7,411 nt of DNA from Chloroflexota bacterium. Lineage in GTDB: Bacteria; Chloroflexota; Dehalococcoidia; Lucifugimonadales; JAPUKM01. This document shows, piece by piece, positions 1-5,366 of this stretch (position 1 is the stretch's first letter; the number at the start of each line of letters is the position of its first letter). The notes under the pieces were generated by a model, which saw only the letters and a program-made list of their open reading frames with translations, did no database searches and was not told the DNA's origin. A program made the position numbers and the translations under genes. The stretch spans positions 1-7,411 of the forward strand of contig JAPUKM010000269.1 in the NCBI GenBank assembly GCA_027295645.1, read 5' to 3'.

Positions 1-349
1 GCAGGAATATCCCCAACAGGACCAGCGCTACTCCTACCGCAACGCCGATGTGAGGGAAGACATCGATCAGCACCCGTCCACCGGCGGAGATCACCAGCCC
101 GACGGCACCAAACAGAAGTACGAACCCCAGAGTCGCAATAATCGCCATAAACAGTCCGTGGGATGCGCGGGACACAGAGCTGCGAGCCTCATCGCCCAGC
201 CCAAGGTGGTAGGCGATATACGCAGGAAGCAGGGCGAAGCCGCAGGGGTTCGCGGCCGACACCATTCCCGCGCCAAAGGCGTATCCCACGGGAAGCCACA
301 CGGCCAGACTCTCCAGCCAGGCGCTTACAGTATGCTGGATGGCTTCCAA
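1..349 (-). CDS. ccdA: CcdA/DsbD-type thiol-disulfide transport membrane protein, N-terminal part (3' end outside window)
   Basis: Reading leftward from 349, 116 codons are visible before the window edge. The protein has a short N-terminal segment, a first membrane helix near residues 17-33, and the motif NPCGFALLPAY at residues 34-44 with Cys36. This Pro-Cys at the start of the helical core is the signature of the CcdA/DsbD transmembrane family, which passes reducing equivalents from cytoplasmic thioredoxin across the membrane for cytochrome c maturation or envelope disulfide reduction. Two more hydrophobic helices follow (about 66-88 and 98-116). The second redox cysteine expected in a later helix lies outside the window, so activity cannot be confirmed. 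The start is TTG at 349-347: it has a G-rich Shine-Dalgarno (AGGAAGGGGA) about 8 bases upstream, and an in-frame TAG lies further upstream with no ATG between. Transcribed divergently from the quinone genes. The family call is firm; cytochrome c maturation is inferred. Confidence 0.85.
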   Translation of the reverse strand, partial: MEAIQHTVSAWLESLAVWLPVGYAFGAGMVSAANPCGFALLPAYIAYHLGLGDEARSSVSRASHGLFMAIIATLGFVLLFGAVGLVISAGGRVLIDVFPHIGVAVGVALVLLGIFL

Positions 350-391
350 TGAAAGATCCCCTTCCTGTACTGCGTCTCCAAAGTATGCATT

Positions 392-397
392 ATTATA
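392..397 (-). promoter_or_regulatory. Possible -10 box for the ccdA-like gene
   Basis: A perfect TATAAT lies on the minus strand, about 43 bases before the TTG start. No good -35 is found 16-18 bases upstream (the sequence there is GC-rich). The same AT-rich patch also offers weak plus-strand -10 candidates (TATTAT at 391-396, TATAGT at 394-399), so it probably serves as a divergent promoter region for both flanking units. Confidence 0.4.
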
Positions 398-457
398 GTA
401 CTACGACTGTACCGGGGCTCCGGTTGCCCGCTGCAAGTGCTACTACGGAGAGATAAG

Positions 458-1174
458 ATGGAGACAGGGATGCGCCCAGCTCACTATGCTCTAGCGCCCG
501 GCTCCTGGCGGGACTATGTGACCATCCTGCACCCGCCCTACACGCTCTGGCACCTGAGCTACGTTGTCATTGGGGCGGCAGTGAGCCCAACCCTTCACCT
601 GGATCGGCTTGGTAGCGCACTGCTTGCCTTCTTCCTTGCCGTAGGCATCGGCGCACACGCCTTGGACGAACTCAAGGGCCGTCCCCTCCGTACTGAAATC
701 CCGGACCGAATTCTCATAGCAGCGGCAGTGGTGAGCATCGGCGTGGCAGTGGCCCTAGGCATCATTGGCAGCATTGCCATAGACCCATGGCTGCTGGTAT
801 TTACGGGGACGGGTGGCTTCATTGTTGTGGCCTACAATTTGGAGCTGTTTGGTGGTCGGTTCCACACCGACTTCTGGTTTGCCGCAGCGTGGGGGGCATT
901 CCCCATGCTCACTGCCTATTGGGCAAACGCTGGAAGTTTCACCGTGCTTGCAGGGATAGTTGCCGTATTGTGCTACTTGTCATCGGCTGCGCAGCGGGCC
1001 CTCAGCAGCAGGGTTCGAAGGCTGCGGCGACAAGGGCATTCCGCAGGGACCGGGGCGGTCATCGCAGGGTCGGATGAGATCAAGGCCGCGCTCGCAGTGC
1101 CGGAGCGCACCCTTCAGGCCCTCAATCTTACGGTGGTGCTGGCAGCCGCCTTGGCGCTTCTGCTTCGGTTGTAG
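458..1174 (+). CDS. Seven-helix membrane protein resembling a degenerate UbiA-type prenyltransferase
   Basis: The protein is 238 residues with about seven hydrophobic helices (approx. 27-44, 52-69, 83-105, 110-127, 138-158, 161-177, 218-237). An N-terminal HPPYTLWHLSYVVIGA (25-40) and the order helix, DELKGRPLRTEIP (70-82), helix resemble the first half of UbiA enzymes, where an NDxxD motif followed by Arg-Pro binds the prenyl diphosphate. Here that acidic motif is reduced to HALDE. The second-half equivalent (YNLELFGGRFHTD, 126-138) also lacks the usual DxxxD. A basic loop (184-192) precedes the last helix. The ATG at 458 is preferred because GGAGAG sits 5 bases upstream; an in-frame GTG at 437 lacks such a site. 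The methyltransferase gene begins 2 bases after the stop, so the two are surely cotranscribed, which supports a role in quinone or other prenyl-lipid metabolism. The UbiA link is inference from weak resemblance; it may be a non-catalytic relative or an unrelated membrane protein. Confidence 0.6.
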   Translation: METGMRPAHYALAPGSWRDYVTILHPPYTLWHLSYVVIGAAVSPTLHLDRLGSALLAFFLAVGIGAHALDELKGRPLRTEIPDRILIAAAVVSIGVAVALGIIGSIAIDPWLLVFTGTGGFIVVAYNLELFGGRFHTDFWFAAAWGAFPMLTAYWANAGSFTVLAGIVAVLCYLSSAAQRALSSRVRRLRRQGHSAGTGAVIAGSDEIKAALAVPERTLQALNLTVVLAAALALLLRL

Positions 1175-1176
1175 CA

Positions 1177-1911
1177 ATGGAGACGGAGAGCAACCAGAGG
1201 GCCCGGGTCCTGTTCAACGGTGTCGCCAAAAGATATGACCTGCTGGCCGAGGTATTCAGCCTCTGGCAGAACCGGCGCTGGAGACGGTTTCTAGTGTCTC
1301 AACTTCACGTGGAGCCTGGGCAAAGGATGTTGGACCTCTGCACGGGTACAGCCAGCGTGGCTATACACATCGCCAAGACCTACGGAGCACGGGTGATCGG
1401 TGTGGACTTGAGCGAGAATATGCTTGAGCAGGGCCGCCTCAACGTGCGCCGGCATGGTCTTGAGGACCGGGTCACGCTGGTCCTGGGCAGGGCTGAGCAG
1501 CTGGACTTTCCAGACGGCTATTTCGATGCCGTGGCGTTCACCTATCTTCTCCGATATGTGGATGATGTCGCCGCAACGGTGGCCGAAGTCGCGCGGGTAC
1601 TGAAGCCAGGAGGAACCATGGCCTCCCTGGAGTTCGCCGTACCGGGAAGGGCGATCTTCAAGGGGCCATGGCTGCTCTACACCAGGACGATACTGCCCTT
1701 GGTCACCAAGGCGATCTCGCCAGGATGGTCGGAGGTGGGCTCGTTCCTGGGGACAAGTATCTCGCGATTCTATGCCAACACCCCCACTGAACAGCTCCAT
1801 CAGATCTGGCGGAACGCGGGCATCGGCCACGTCAACACGAGACTCATGAGCTTGGGCGGAGGCATGGTCATGTGGGGTACCAAGGATGAGGGAACATCTG
1901 TATCGGAATGA
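1177..1911 (+). CDS. UbiE/MenG-family quinone C-methyltransferase (SAM-dependent, class I)
   Basis: A 244-residue protein. It opens with FNGVAKRYDLL (13-23), the typical N-terminal signature of UbiE/MenG/COQ5 enzymes. The Rossmann-fold SAM site follows: LDLCTGTAS (52-60, motif I), VIGVDLSENML (73-83, acidic residue for the SAM ribose), AEQLDFPDGYFDAV (106-119) and VLKPGG (141-146). The C-terminal half, with SISRFYANTPTEQL and a glycine-rich end near 227-235, matches the family layout. These enzymes transfer a methyl group from SAM to demethylmenaquinone or a related benzoquinone at the membrane face. It differs from classical UbiE: the usual FGLRN stretch reads TYLLRYVDD, and the FPDQ motif reads YANTPTE. 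The exact quinone is therefore open. The ATG lies 2 bases after the upstream stop with no clear Shine-Dalgarno, suggesting translational coupling. Confidence 0.82.
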   Translation: METESNQRARVLFNGVAKRYDLLAEVFSLWQNRRWRRFLVSQLHVEPGQRMLDLCTGTASVAIHIAKTYGARVIGVDLSENMLEQGRLNVRRHGLEDRVTLVLGRAEQLDFPDGYFDAVAFTYLLRYVDDVAATVAEVARVLKPGGTMASLEFAVPGRAIFKGPWLLYTRTILPLVTKAISPGWSEVGSFLGTSISRFYANTPTEQLHQIWRNAGIGHVNTRLMSLGGGMVMWGTKDEGTSVSE

Positions 1912-1941
1912 TTGGTAGTACCATTGTGGATACCGTCCCTA

Positions 1942-1950
1942 TGGTATACT
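1942..1950 (+). promoter_or_regulatory. Extended -10 promoter for the small membrane protein
   Basis: TGG-TATACT forms an extended -10 (TGn plus a 5/6 match to TATAAT). A weak -35 (TTGTGG, 1924-1929) lies 15 bases upstream, which is short, but extended -10 promoters tolerate poor -35 boxes. The predicted start near 1957 gives a leader of about 135 bases before the ATG at 2092. Confidence 0.55.
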
Positions 1951-2034
1951 TTAGACTCCTATTCACCACTTCTACGTTAGCAGGTAAGGCGTGGTGCCGG
2001 AGAGTTCATTCAGGTATCTACAGGGGCAAGAGAT

Positions 2035-2083
2035 TCGGGGAGCGGCGTTCCCGATAGATGTTGGCGACATCTCATAGATCGGG
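2035..2083 (+). promoter_or_regulatory. Leader with two mutually exclusive hairpins next to the Shine-Dalgarno
   Basis: Hairpin A pairs TCGGGGA (2035-2041) with TTCCCGA (2048-2054) around a 6-base loop, 7 bp with one G-U. Hairpin B pairs CCCGAT (2050-2055) with ATCGGG (2078-2083), enclosing an inner stem GATGT/ACATC (2057-2061 / 2067-2071). The shared CCCGA can join only one of them. The right arm of B abuts the very strong Shine-Dalgarno GGAGGGGGG (2082-2090) just before the ATG. This geometry suits control of translation initiation, but the switch is inferred from base pairing alone and no known riboswitch consensus was recognised. Confidence 0.4.
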
Positions 2084-2091
2084 AGGGGGGT

Positions 2092-2484
2092 ATGCCCGAG
2101 AAGTATCAGAAGGAGATTGAGGACCTGCTGGATAACATCTCCAGCTTTCCACAACGACGCGCCAAAAGGAGACGGCGAAGCCTCTCTAGCGCCGTCCTGA
2201 GTGGAGTAGGAAGGTTCCTGGGCGGGCGAGGCTGGAGCATATCCCCAGGGCGCATCATGCTGGGAGCCGTCATCCTTCTGCTGATGGCCTGGTGGTTCAC
2301 AACAATGTTGCCGGGGATTGCCGGCTTGGTGGCCTGGGCGGCGGTCATCCTGTTTATCCTCGGATACGCCCTTTTCTTCATCAACCCCACGAAGACCTAC
2401 GAGAAGCGATGGCGTGGTGAGGCGCTGGAGCAATCTCCTTCGCCATGGTGGGCTCGATTCCGGCGCGGAGCCAAGCGGGAGTAA
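2092..2484 (+). CDS. Small two-helix membrane protein with a basic N-terminal region, function unknown
   Basis: A 130-residue protein I cannot assign to a named family. Residues 1-18 (MPEKYQKEIEDLLDNISS) look like an amphipathic, charged helix. A strongly basic stretch follows (RRAKRRRR, 22-29), then a Gly/Ser-rich linker, two adjacent hydrophobic helices (about 53-71 and 75-97) joined by a short turn, and a basic C-terminus rich in Trp and Arg. The basic flanks predict that both ends face the cytoplasm, so it would be a helical hairpin in the membrane. The N-terminal pattern of a short acidic/basic helix, basic linker and helix pair is one I associate with conserved hypothetical proteins of Chloroflexota (recollection, not a search). 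The start is clear: GGAGGGGGG ends 1 base before the ATG. The gene is monocistronic, with its own promoter, and converges on the Lrp gene 23 bases away without an obvious terminator between. Confidence 0.75.
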   Translation: MPEKYQKEIEDLLDNISSFPQRRAKRRRRSLSSAVLSGVGRFLGGRGWSISPGRIMLGAVILLLMAWWFTTMLPGIAGLVAWAAVILFILGYALFFINPTKTYEKRWRGEALEQSPSPWWARFRRGAKRE

Positions 2485-2507
2485 CCTCGCCCTACCGCTC
2501 CTCCAGG

Positions 2508-2948
2508 CTAAACAGGGATACCGTAGCCTTTCTTAACGATATCAAGGTGAACGAAGGTTTCGGTGCGACGGATCCCCTCGGCAGCCCCGACTTTCTGTCG
2601 GAGGAAATTCCCCAGCTCCTCTGAGGAGGACATTGCTACCCAGATAAAGATGTCATAGGAGCCGGTTGTTAGAGAGACGTACTGGACCTGAGGAAGCTGA
2701 GCAAGCGTTGCGGCCACCGAGTCGATCTTATCAAGATCCGTCTGGATACCCACTAGCGCCACGGTATTGAGGCCCATCTTATGCGGATCGGGAACTCCTA
2801 TCACGCGAATCGTCCCATCCTGAATCAGCCGCCGAAGCCTACGGCGGACCGTACCTTCGCTGACGCCCACATCACGGGCGATGCTTGCGTTAGAGGCCCT
2901 ACCGTTTATCTGTAACAACTCGATAAGTTTTCGATCAAGATCGTCCAA
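2508..2948 (-). CDS. Lrp/AsnC-family transcriptional regulator
   Basis: A 146-residue protein of the standard Lrp/AsnC size. Residues 1-50 form the winged helix-turn-helix: LDRKLIELLQINGRAS leads into ASIARDVGVSEGTVRRRLRRL (21-41), the recognition-helix region. Residues 60-140 are the RAM ligand-binding and oligomerisation domain, with the characteristic TTGSYDIFIWV (94-104) and the closing TFVHLDIVKK. Such proteins bind DNA as dimers or octamers and respond to amino acids or other small metabolites. The start is TTG at 2948-2946: GGAG lies 9 bases upstream, and an in-frame TAA occurs just before, so no other start is available. That TAA belongs to an in-frame ATG-GAG-TAA which overlaps the ribosome site. 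It lies downstream of the VOC and hydrolase genes on the same strand and also has its own promoter. Its ligand and targets cannot be read from sequence. Confidence 0.9.
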   Translation of the reverse strand: MDDLDRKLIELLQINGRASNASIARDVGVSEGTVRRRLRRLIQDGTIRVIGVPDPHKMGLNTVALVGIQTDLDKIDSVAATLAQLPQVQYVSLTTGSYDIFIWVAMSSSEELGNFLRQKVGAAEGIRRTETFVHLDIVKKGYGIPV

Positions 2949-2983
2949 GTCTTGTTACTCCATTAACAGATGTGCTTTGAATC

Positions 2984-3013
2984 ATCATAAGTAGCATTTA
3001 CGAAATCTGTCAA
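2984..3013 (-). promoter_or_regulatory. Sigma-70-type promoter of the Lrp-family gene
   Basis: On the minus strand: TTGACA (3013-3008, perfect -35), an 18-base spacer, and TATGAT (2989-2984, 5/6 match to -10). Transcription should start near 2977, about 28 bases before the TTG. An inverted repeat ATCTG (3005-3009) / CAGAT (3022-3026) overlaps the -35, and TGTCAA (3008-3013) is mirrored by TTGACA at 3030-3035. These could be an autoregulatory operator, as is common for Lrp/AsnC genes; that part is inference. Confidence 0.7.
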
Positions 3014-3035
3014 CCAAAATCCAGATGCATTGACA

Positions 3036-3749
3036 TTACTCCACGGCACTTACGACATGGATGCCGTTTAGGGCCATGTGGTACAGGAATATCCTGTGAA
3101 AGAGATCGCCTGGGTGGGGAAACGCCCCAACCTCCTTGGCTACGTCAATAGGCATGTCATACGTGTCTACGGCGTTGGCCGGAACAATGACCCTCTGCTC
3201 TGCAAGACCAAATGCGTTGGCCCGGAGCCGAAGGTGCATGGCCAGATGATAGGTACATAGATCCGTGCAGTCACCGACAACGATCAGGTCCTGTAGCTGC
3301 AGATGAGCCTCCAGCCACTGATCGAGGGTGGTCCCCAGTGCCGGGTGCAACGAATTCTTCTCCACTATGACGAACTCTCCGGAGAAGGGCAGCGCACGAA
3401 GCTCAGGGATGGTCTGGGACTCTTCGGTCCCACGAATACAGTGGGGTGGGAAGGAGCGGAACTCCGGCGTATCCTGATGGTGCGTGTCCTGGGCCAGAAC
3501 AAACTTTCGAACCCCTGCGGAGTGGGCTCGTTGAAACAGTCTCACCACCGTAGGAACCAGGCTGGCAACTCTGGGGCTGGCCAGAGAACCCTGGCTGCAG
3601 AAGCCTACCACCATATCAGCGGAGAAGACTGCCGCCCGCTCAGGGTGCGCCAATTCCCTATCTATGGAAAAAACGGGGATCTCTTGGAACCAGCGGTCAA
3701 CATGCTCCAAGAACGCCTCTCTCTGCTGTACCAGGAATGCGCTGGTCAT
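3036..3749 (-). CDS. Nicotinamidase/isochorismatase-family cysteine hydrolase
   Basis: A 237-residue protein. The Asp-Lys-Cys triad of the isochorismatase-like fold is visible: Asp45 in FSADMVVGF (42-50), Lys131 in VIVEKNSLHPAL, and Cys165 in VVGDCTDLCTYHLA. A nicotinamidase-type metal site is also apparent: Asp88 and His90 or His91 in DTHHQD, and His103 in FPPHC, followed by the GTEES loop typical of amidases such as PncA. Together these point to amide hydrolysis (nicotinamide to nicotinate in NAD salvage, or a related amide) rather than true isochorismate cleavage. The first 40 residues before the core strand are longer than in minimal PncA. The ATG has an excellent AGGAGG 6 bases upstream. 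The VOC gene ends 31 bases before it on the same strand, so the two are probably cotranscribed. The family is certain; the substrate is not. Confidence 0.88.
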   Translation of the reverse strand: MTSAFLVQQREAFLEHVDRWFQEIPVFSIDRELAHPERAAVFSADMVVGFCSQGSLASPRVASLVPTVVRLFQRAHSAGVRKFVLAQDTHHQDTPEFRSFPPHCIRGTEESQTIPELRALPFSGEFVIVEKNSLHPALGTTLDQWLEAHLQLQDLIVVGDCTDLCTYHLAMHLRLRANAFGLAEQRVIVPANAVDTYDMPIDVAKEVGAFPHPGDLFHRIFLYHMALNGIHVVSAVE

Positions 3750-3780
3750 CGCGTCCTCCTACGTTCAGGGTGAAAGAGGC

Positions 3781-4161
3781 TCAGGAACTGTCTGATGAAG
3801 ATGGTTGCTGTAAAAGCTGTAGGATATTGCCATCGGGGTCACTGAAGGTCGCCACCCACCCTCCCCAGAGCTCCTGTTCCGGTGGCCTGATGAACGGAAC
3901 TCCCTTCTCCATCAGCCGATGGTACGTCCGGTGAATGTCCGTAACCCCCAGGTTGACCATGATCCGGTACGGCTCCCTGGTCGGACCGGCAACCTGGTCA
4001 TGCTTACCAAGGCTCAAGCGCATGTCTCCAAAGCGGAATGCCACGAAGTTGGGGCGGACCGAGTGAGGCTCCAGGCCCAGCGTCTCCCGGTAGAAGGCTG
4101 AAAGCCCTTCCAGATCCTCCGTCCAGATAATAACACCGGCCAGATTCTCAACCAGCGACAA
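3781..4161 (-). CDS. VOC-superfamily (glyoxalase/dioxygenase fold) protein
   Basis: A 126-residue protein with two beta-alpha-beta-beta-beta repeats. The first has GVIIWTEDLEGLSAFYRETLGL (9-30, given here as a region) and ends at FRFGDMRLSLG. The second runs from YRIMVNLGVTDI (65-76) to the family hallmark FSDPDGNILQL (106-116). VOC proteins include glyoxalases, extradiol dioxygenases, epimerases and antibiotic-binding proteins. The usual metal ligands are not obvious: strand 1 has Trp13 where His is common, the second repeat has Arg-Ile-Met, and the terminal Glu is Gln115. It may therefore be a binding protein or bind metal differently. The start is TTG at 4161-4159, with an AGGGGGG Shine-Dalgarno about 8 bases upstream and no ATG available. 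It is first in the minus-strand run VOC, hydrolase, Lrp, and divergent from the luciferase-like gene. Confidence 0.85.
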   Translation of the reverse strand: MSLVENLAGVIIWTEDLEGLSAFYRETLGLEPHSVRPNFVAFRFGDMRLSLGKHDQVAGPTREPYRIMVNLGVTDIHRTYHRLMEKGVPFIRPPEQELWGGWVATFSDPDGNILQLLQQPSSSDSS

Positions 4162-4180
4162 GGCGCTACCCCCCTACGGT

Positions 4181-4243
4181 CTATTGTATTCGATAATTGT
4201 ATCGGCCATCACCCTGGGATTCGACATCGTCCGAAGCTATAAT
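4181..4243. promoter_or_regulatory. Divergent promoter/operator region between the VOC and luciferase-like genes
   Basis: Plus strand: a perfect TATAAT at 4238-4243, about 80 bases before the ATG at 4324, with only a weak -35. Minus strand: ATACAAT occurs twice (within 4182-4188 and 4195-4201), the nearer being a plausible -10 for the VOC gene. CGATA-ATTG-TATCG (4191-4204) is an inverted repeat, and TTCG/CGAA (4220-4235) flanks the -35 position of the plus promoter; either could bind a regulator. The rest of the gap to 4323 shows nothing else. Confidence 0.4.
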
Positions 4244-4323
4244 CTACCCGCCGCAGCATGCAGACCTGCCTGGTGGTACGCCGCCATACAAAGAAGCGCA
4301 GAGCAGAAGGAGGTGGCTGAAGC

Positions 4324-5256
4324 ATGTCTTCAGATACAAGCGTCCAATGGGGAATCGGCATTCCACAGCACTTCTTCAAGGGACCTGTCGACGTGGCGTT
4401 GATCCAGCGGTTCGTCGTCAGGGCTGAGGCCCTTGGGTATCACAGCCTATGGGTCCAGGATAGGGCGGCCAGCGCCGACTTCCCCATCCTGGAGCCGGTG
4501 AGTCTTCTCTGCTACGCCGCCGCCCTCACCACTCGAATCCGGCTGGGCAGCTCCGTAATCATTGCGCCGGTGCGTGACGCCCCGCAGCTCGCCAGAGCAC
4601 TGGCCAACATCGACCAACTGAGCGGAGGCCGCCTCACCGTCGGGGTTGGACTGGGCAACGATAACGACTACGCCCCATACGGGCTCTCCACAGAACGGCG
4701 AGTGACCCGGCTCACCGAGGCCCTGGCGGTACTCAAGGCTCTATGGACTCAGCAATCAGTAACCTATGAGGGGGAGTTCTGGCAACTCTACAACTTCTCT
4801 ATGGAGCCAAAGCCCGTCCAACAGCCGCACCCGCCCATCTGGTTCGGCGGCCGCCAGCCCTCGGCACTGAAGCGAGCCGTGCGCCACGGGGACGGCTGGA
4901 TGGGAGCGGGTATGTCTTCCACCGCCGACTTCAAAAAGTCCGTCCCCTTGCTACGGAGTTACCTGGAGGAGGAGCAACGCGACCCGGCCACATTCTCCAT
5001 CTCCAAACGGGTGTACATCGCCGTTGACCGGGACAGGGCACGGGCCGAGCGGCGACTCCGGGAGTTCTTCGACAATGTGTACAGCAACGCGGACAGAGGC
5101 CCGATAGTCAGCGTCTGGGGATCGCCCGACGAGTGTGTCCAGCAGCTTGGGGAGGTCCTGTCGGTGACGCCCCAACTCGTGCTGCTCAACCTGGTCTCTG
5201 ATTACATGGAGCAGATGGAGATACTGGCTAAGGAGGTCATCCCCAAGCTACAATAG
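4324..5256 (+). CDS. Luciferase-like (LLM class) flavin- or F420-dependent oxidoreductase
   Basis: A 310-residue protein with the bacterial-luciferase TIM-barrel layout. Visible hallmarks are GIGIPQ (10-15), a strand-end AEALGYHSLWVQDR (34-47), LTTRIRLGSSVIIAPVRDA (68-86), the LSGGRLTVGVGLGN loop (99-112) that holds the cofactor phosphate, and the PPIWFGGRQPSALKRAVRHGDGWM segment around 170-193. These enzymes use reduced FMN or F420H2 to oxidise or reduce a small substrate. The RLTVGVGLG type is common in F420-dependent members of Actinobacteria and Chloroflexota, but flavin use cannot be excluded. The length is typical. The ATG at 4324 follows an AAGGAGG with a somewhat long spacing of about 10 bases. 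The gene is divergent from the VOC gene and ends 20 bases before a tRNA gene. No substrate can be inferred. Confidence 0.88.
   Translation: MSSDTSVQWGIGIPQHFFKGPVDVALIQRFVVRAEALGYHSLWVQDRAASADFPILEPVSLLCYAAALTTRIRLGSSVIIAPVRDAPQLARALANIDQLSGGRLTVGVGLGNDNDYAPYGLSTERRVTRLTEALAVLKALWTQQSVTYEGEFWQLYNFSMEPKPVQQPHPPIWFGGRQPSALKRAVRHGDGWMGAGMSSTADFKKSVPLLRSYLEEEQRDPATFSISKRVYIAVDRDRARAERRLREFFDNVYSNADRGPIVSVWGSPDECVQQLGEVLSVTPQLVLLNLVSDYMEQMEILAKEVIPKLQ
5249..5254 (+). promoter_or_regulatory. Possible -10 of the tRNA-Gln promoter
   Basis: TACAAT (5/6 match) overlaps the stop codon of the luciferase-like gene and would start transcription near 5261, about 16 bases before the mature tRNA. The -35 region (TGGCTA, 5225-5230) is weak, so read-through from upstream is an alternative. 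Confidence 0.35.
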
Positions 5257-5276
5257 GTTCGCCCTGCTAGCCTCGG

Positions 5277-5350
5277 TGCCCGGTAGTGTAGCGGTAGCAC
5301 GTCAGCCTTTGGAGCTGAAGTCCCTGGTTCGAATCCAGGCCGGGCAGCCA
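5277..5350 (+). tRNA. tRNA-Gln (anticodon TTG)
   Basis: A complete 74-base cloverleaf can be folded by hand. The acceptor stem TGCCCGG (5277-5283) pairs fully with CCGGGCA (5340-5346), with discriminator G and an encoded CCA (5348-5350). The D arm is GTG/CAC (5286-5288 / 5298-5300). The anticodon stem TCAGC/GCTGA (5302-5306 / 5314-5318) encloses the loop CTTTGGA, placing TTG at 5309-5311, which reads CAA (and CAG by wobble). The variable loop has 4 bases. The T arm CCTGG/CCAGG surrounds TTCGAAT (5328-5334). No integrase or duplicated tRNA end is seen nearby. Confidence 0.96.
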
Positions 5351-5351
5351 G

Positions 5352-5360
5352 TGCTATAGT
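5352..5360 (+). promoter_or_regulatory. Extended -10 promoter, possibly giving a leaderless mRNA
   Basis: TGC-TATAGT, a TGn extension with a 5/6 -10 box, begins immediately after the tRNA CCA. The ATG at 5367 begins 7 bases after the last base of the box, where transcription would be expected to start, and the ATG has no Shine-Dalgarno. Confidence 0.45.
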
Positions 5361-5366
5361 GAGACC

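Noticed and set aside
50..352. Plus-strand 100-codon frame at the left edge
   Set aside because: The minus strand carries a clear CcdA-type motif and membrane helices; the plus product is a low-complexity shadow.
1291..1830. A 179-codon open frame on the minus strand
   Set aside because: It lies wholly inside the methyltransferase gene, its product shows no domain, and it is rich in His/Arg/Pro as antisense shadows of GC-rich genes are.
2485..2507. A bidirectional terminator between the converging small membrane protein and Lrp genes
   Set aside because: The 23-base gap has no hairpin with a T-run on either strand.
3303..3773. A 156-codon plus-strand frame opposite the hydrolase
   Set aside because: It overlaps a gene with an intact catalytic triad and metal site, and its own product has no coherent domain.
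5330..5350. tRNA 3' end as an integration site for a mobile element
   Set aside because: No integrase, no second copy of the tRNA end and no change in gene character was found downstream; hemE follows directly.
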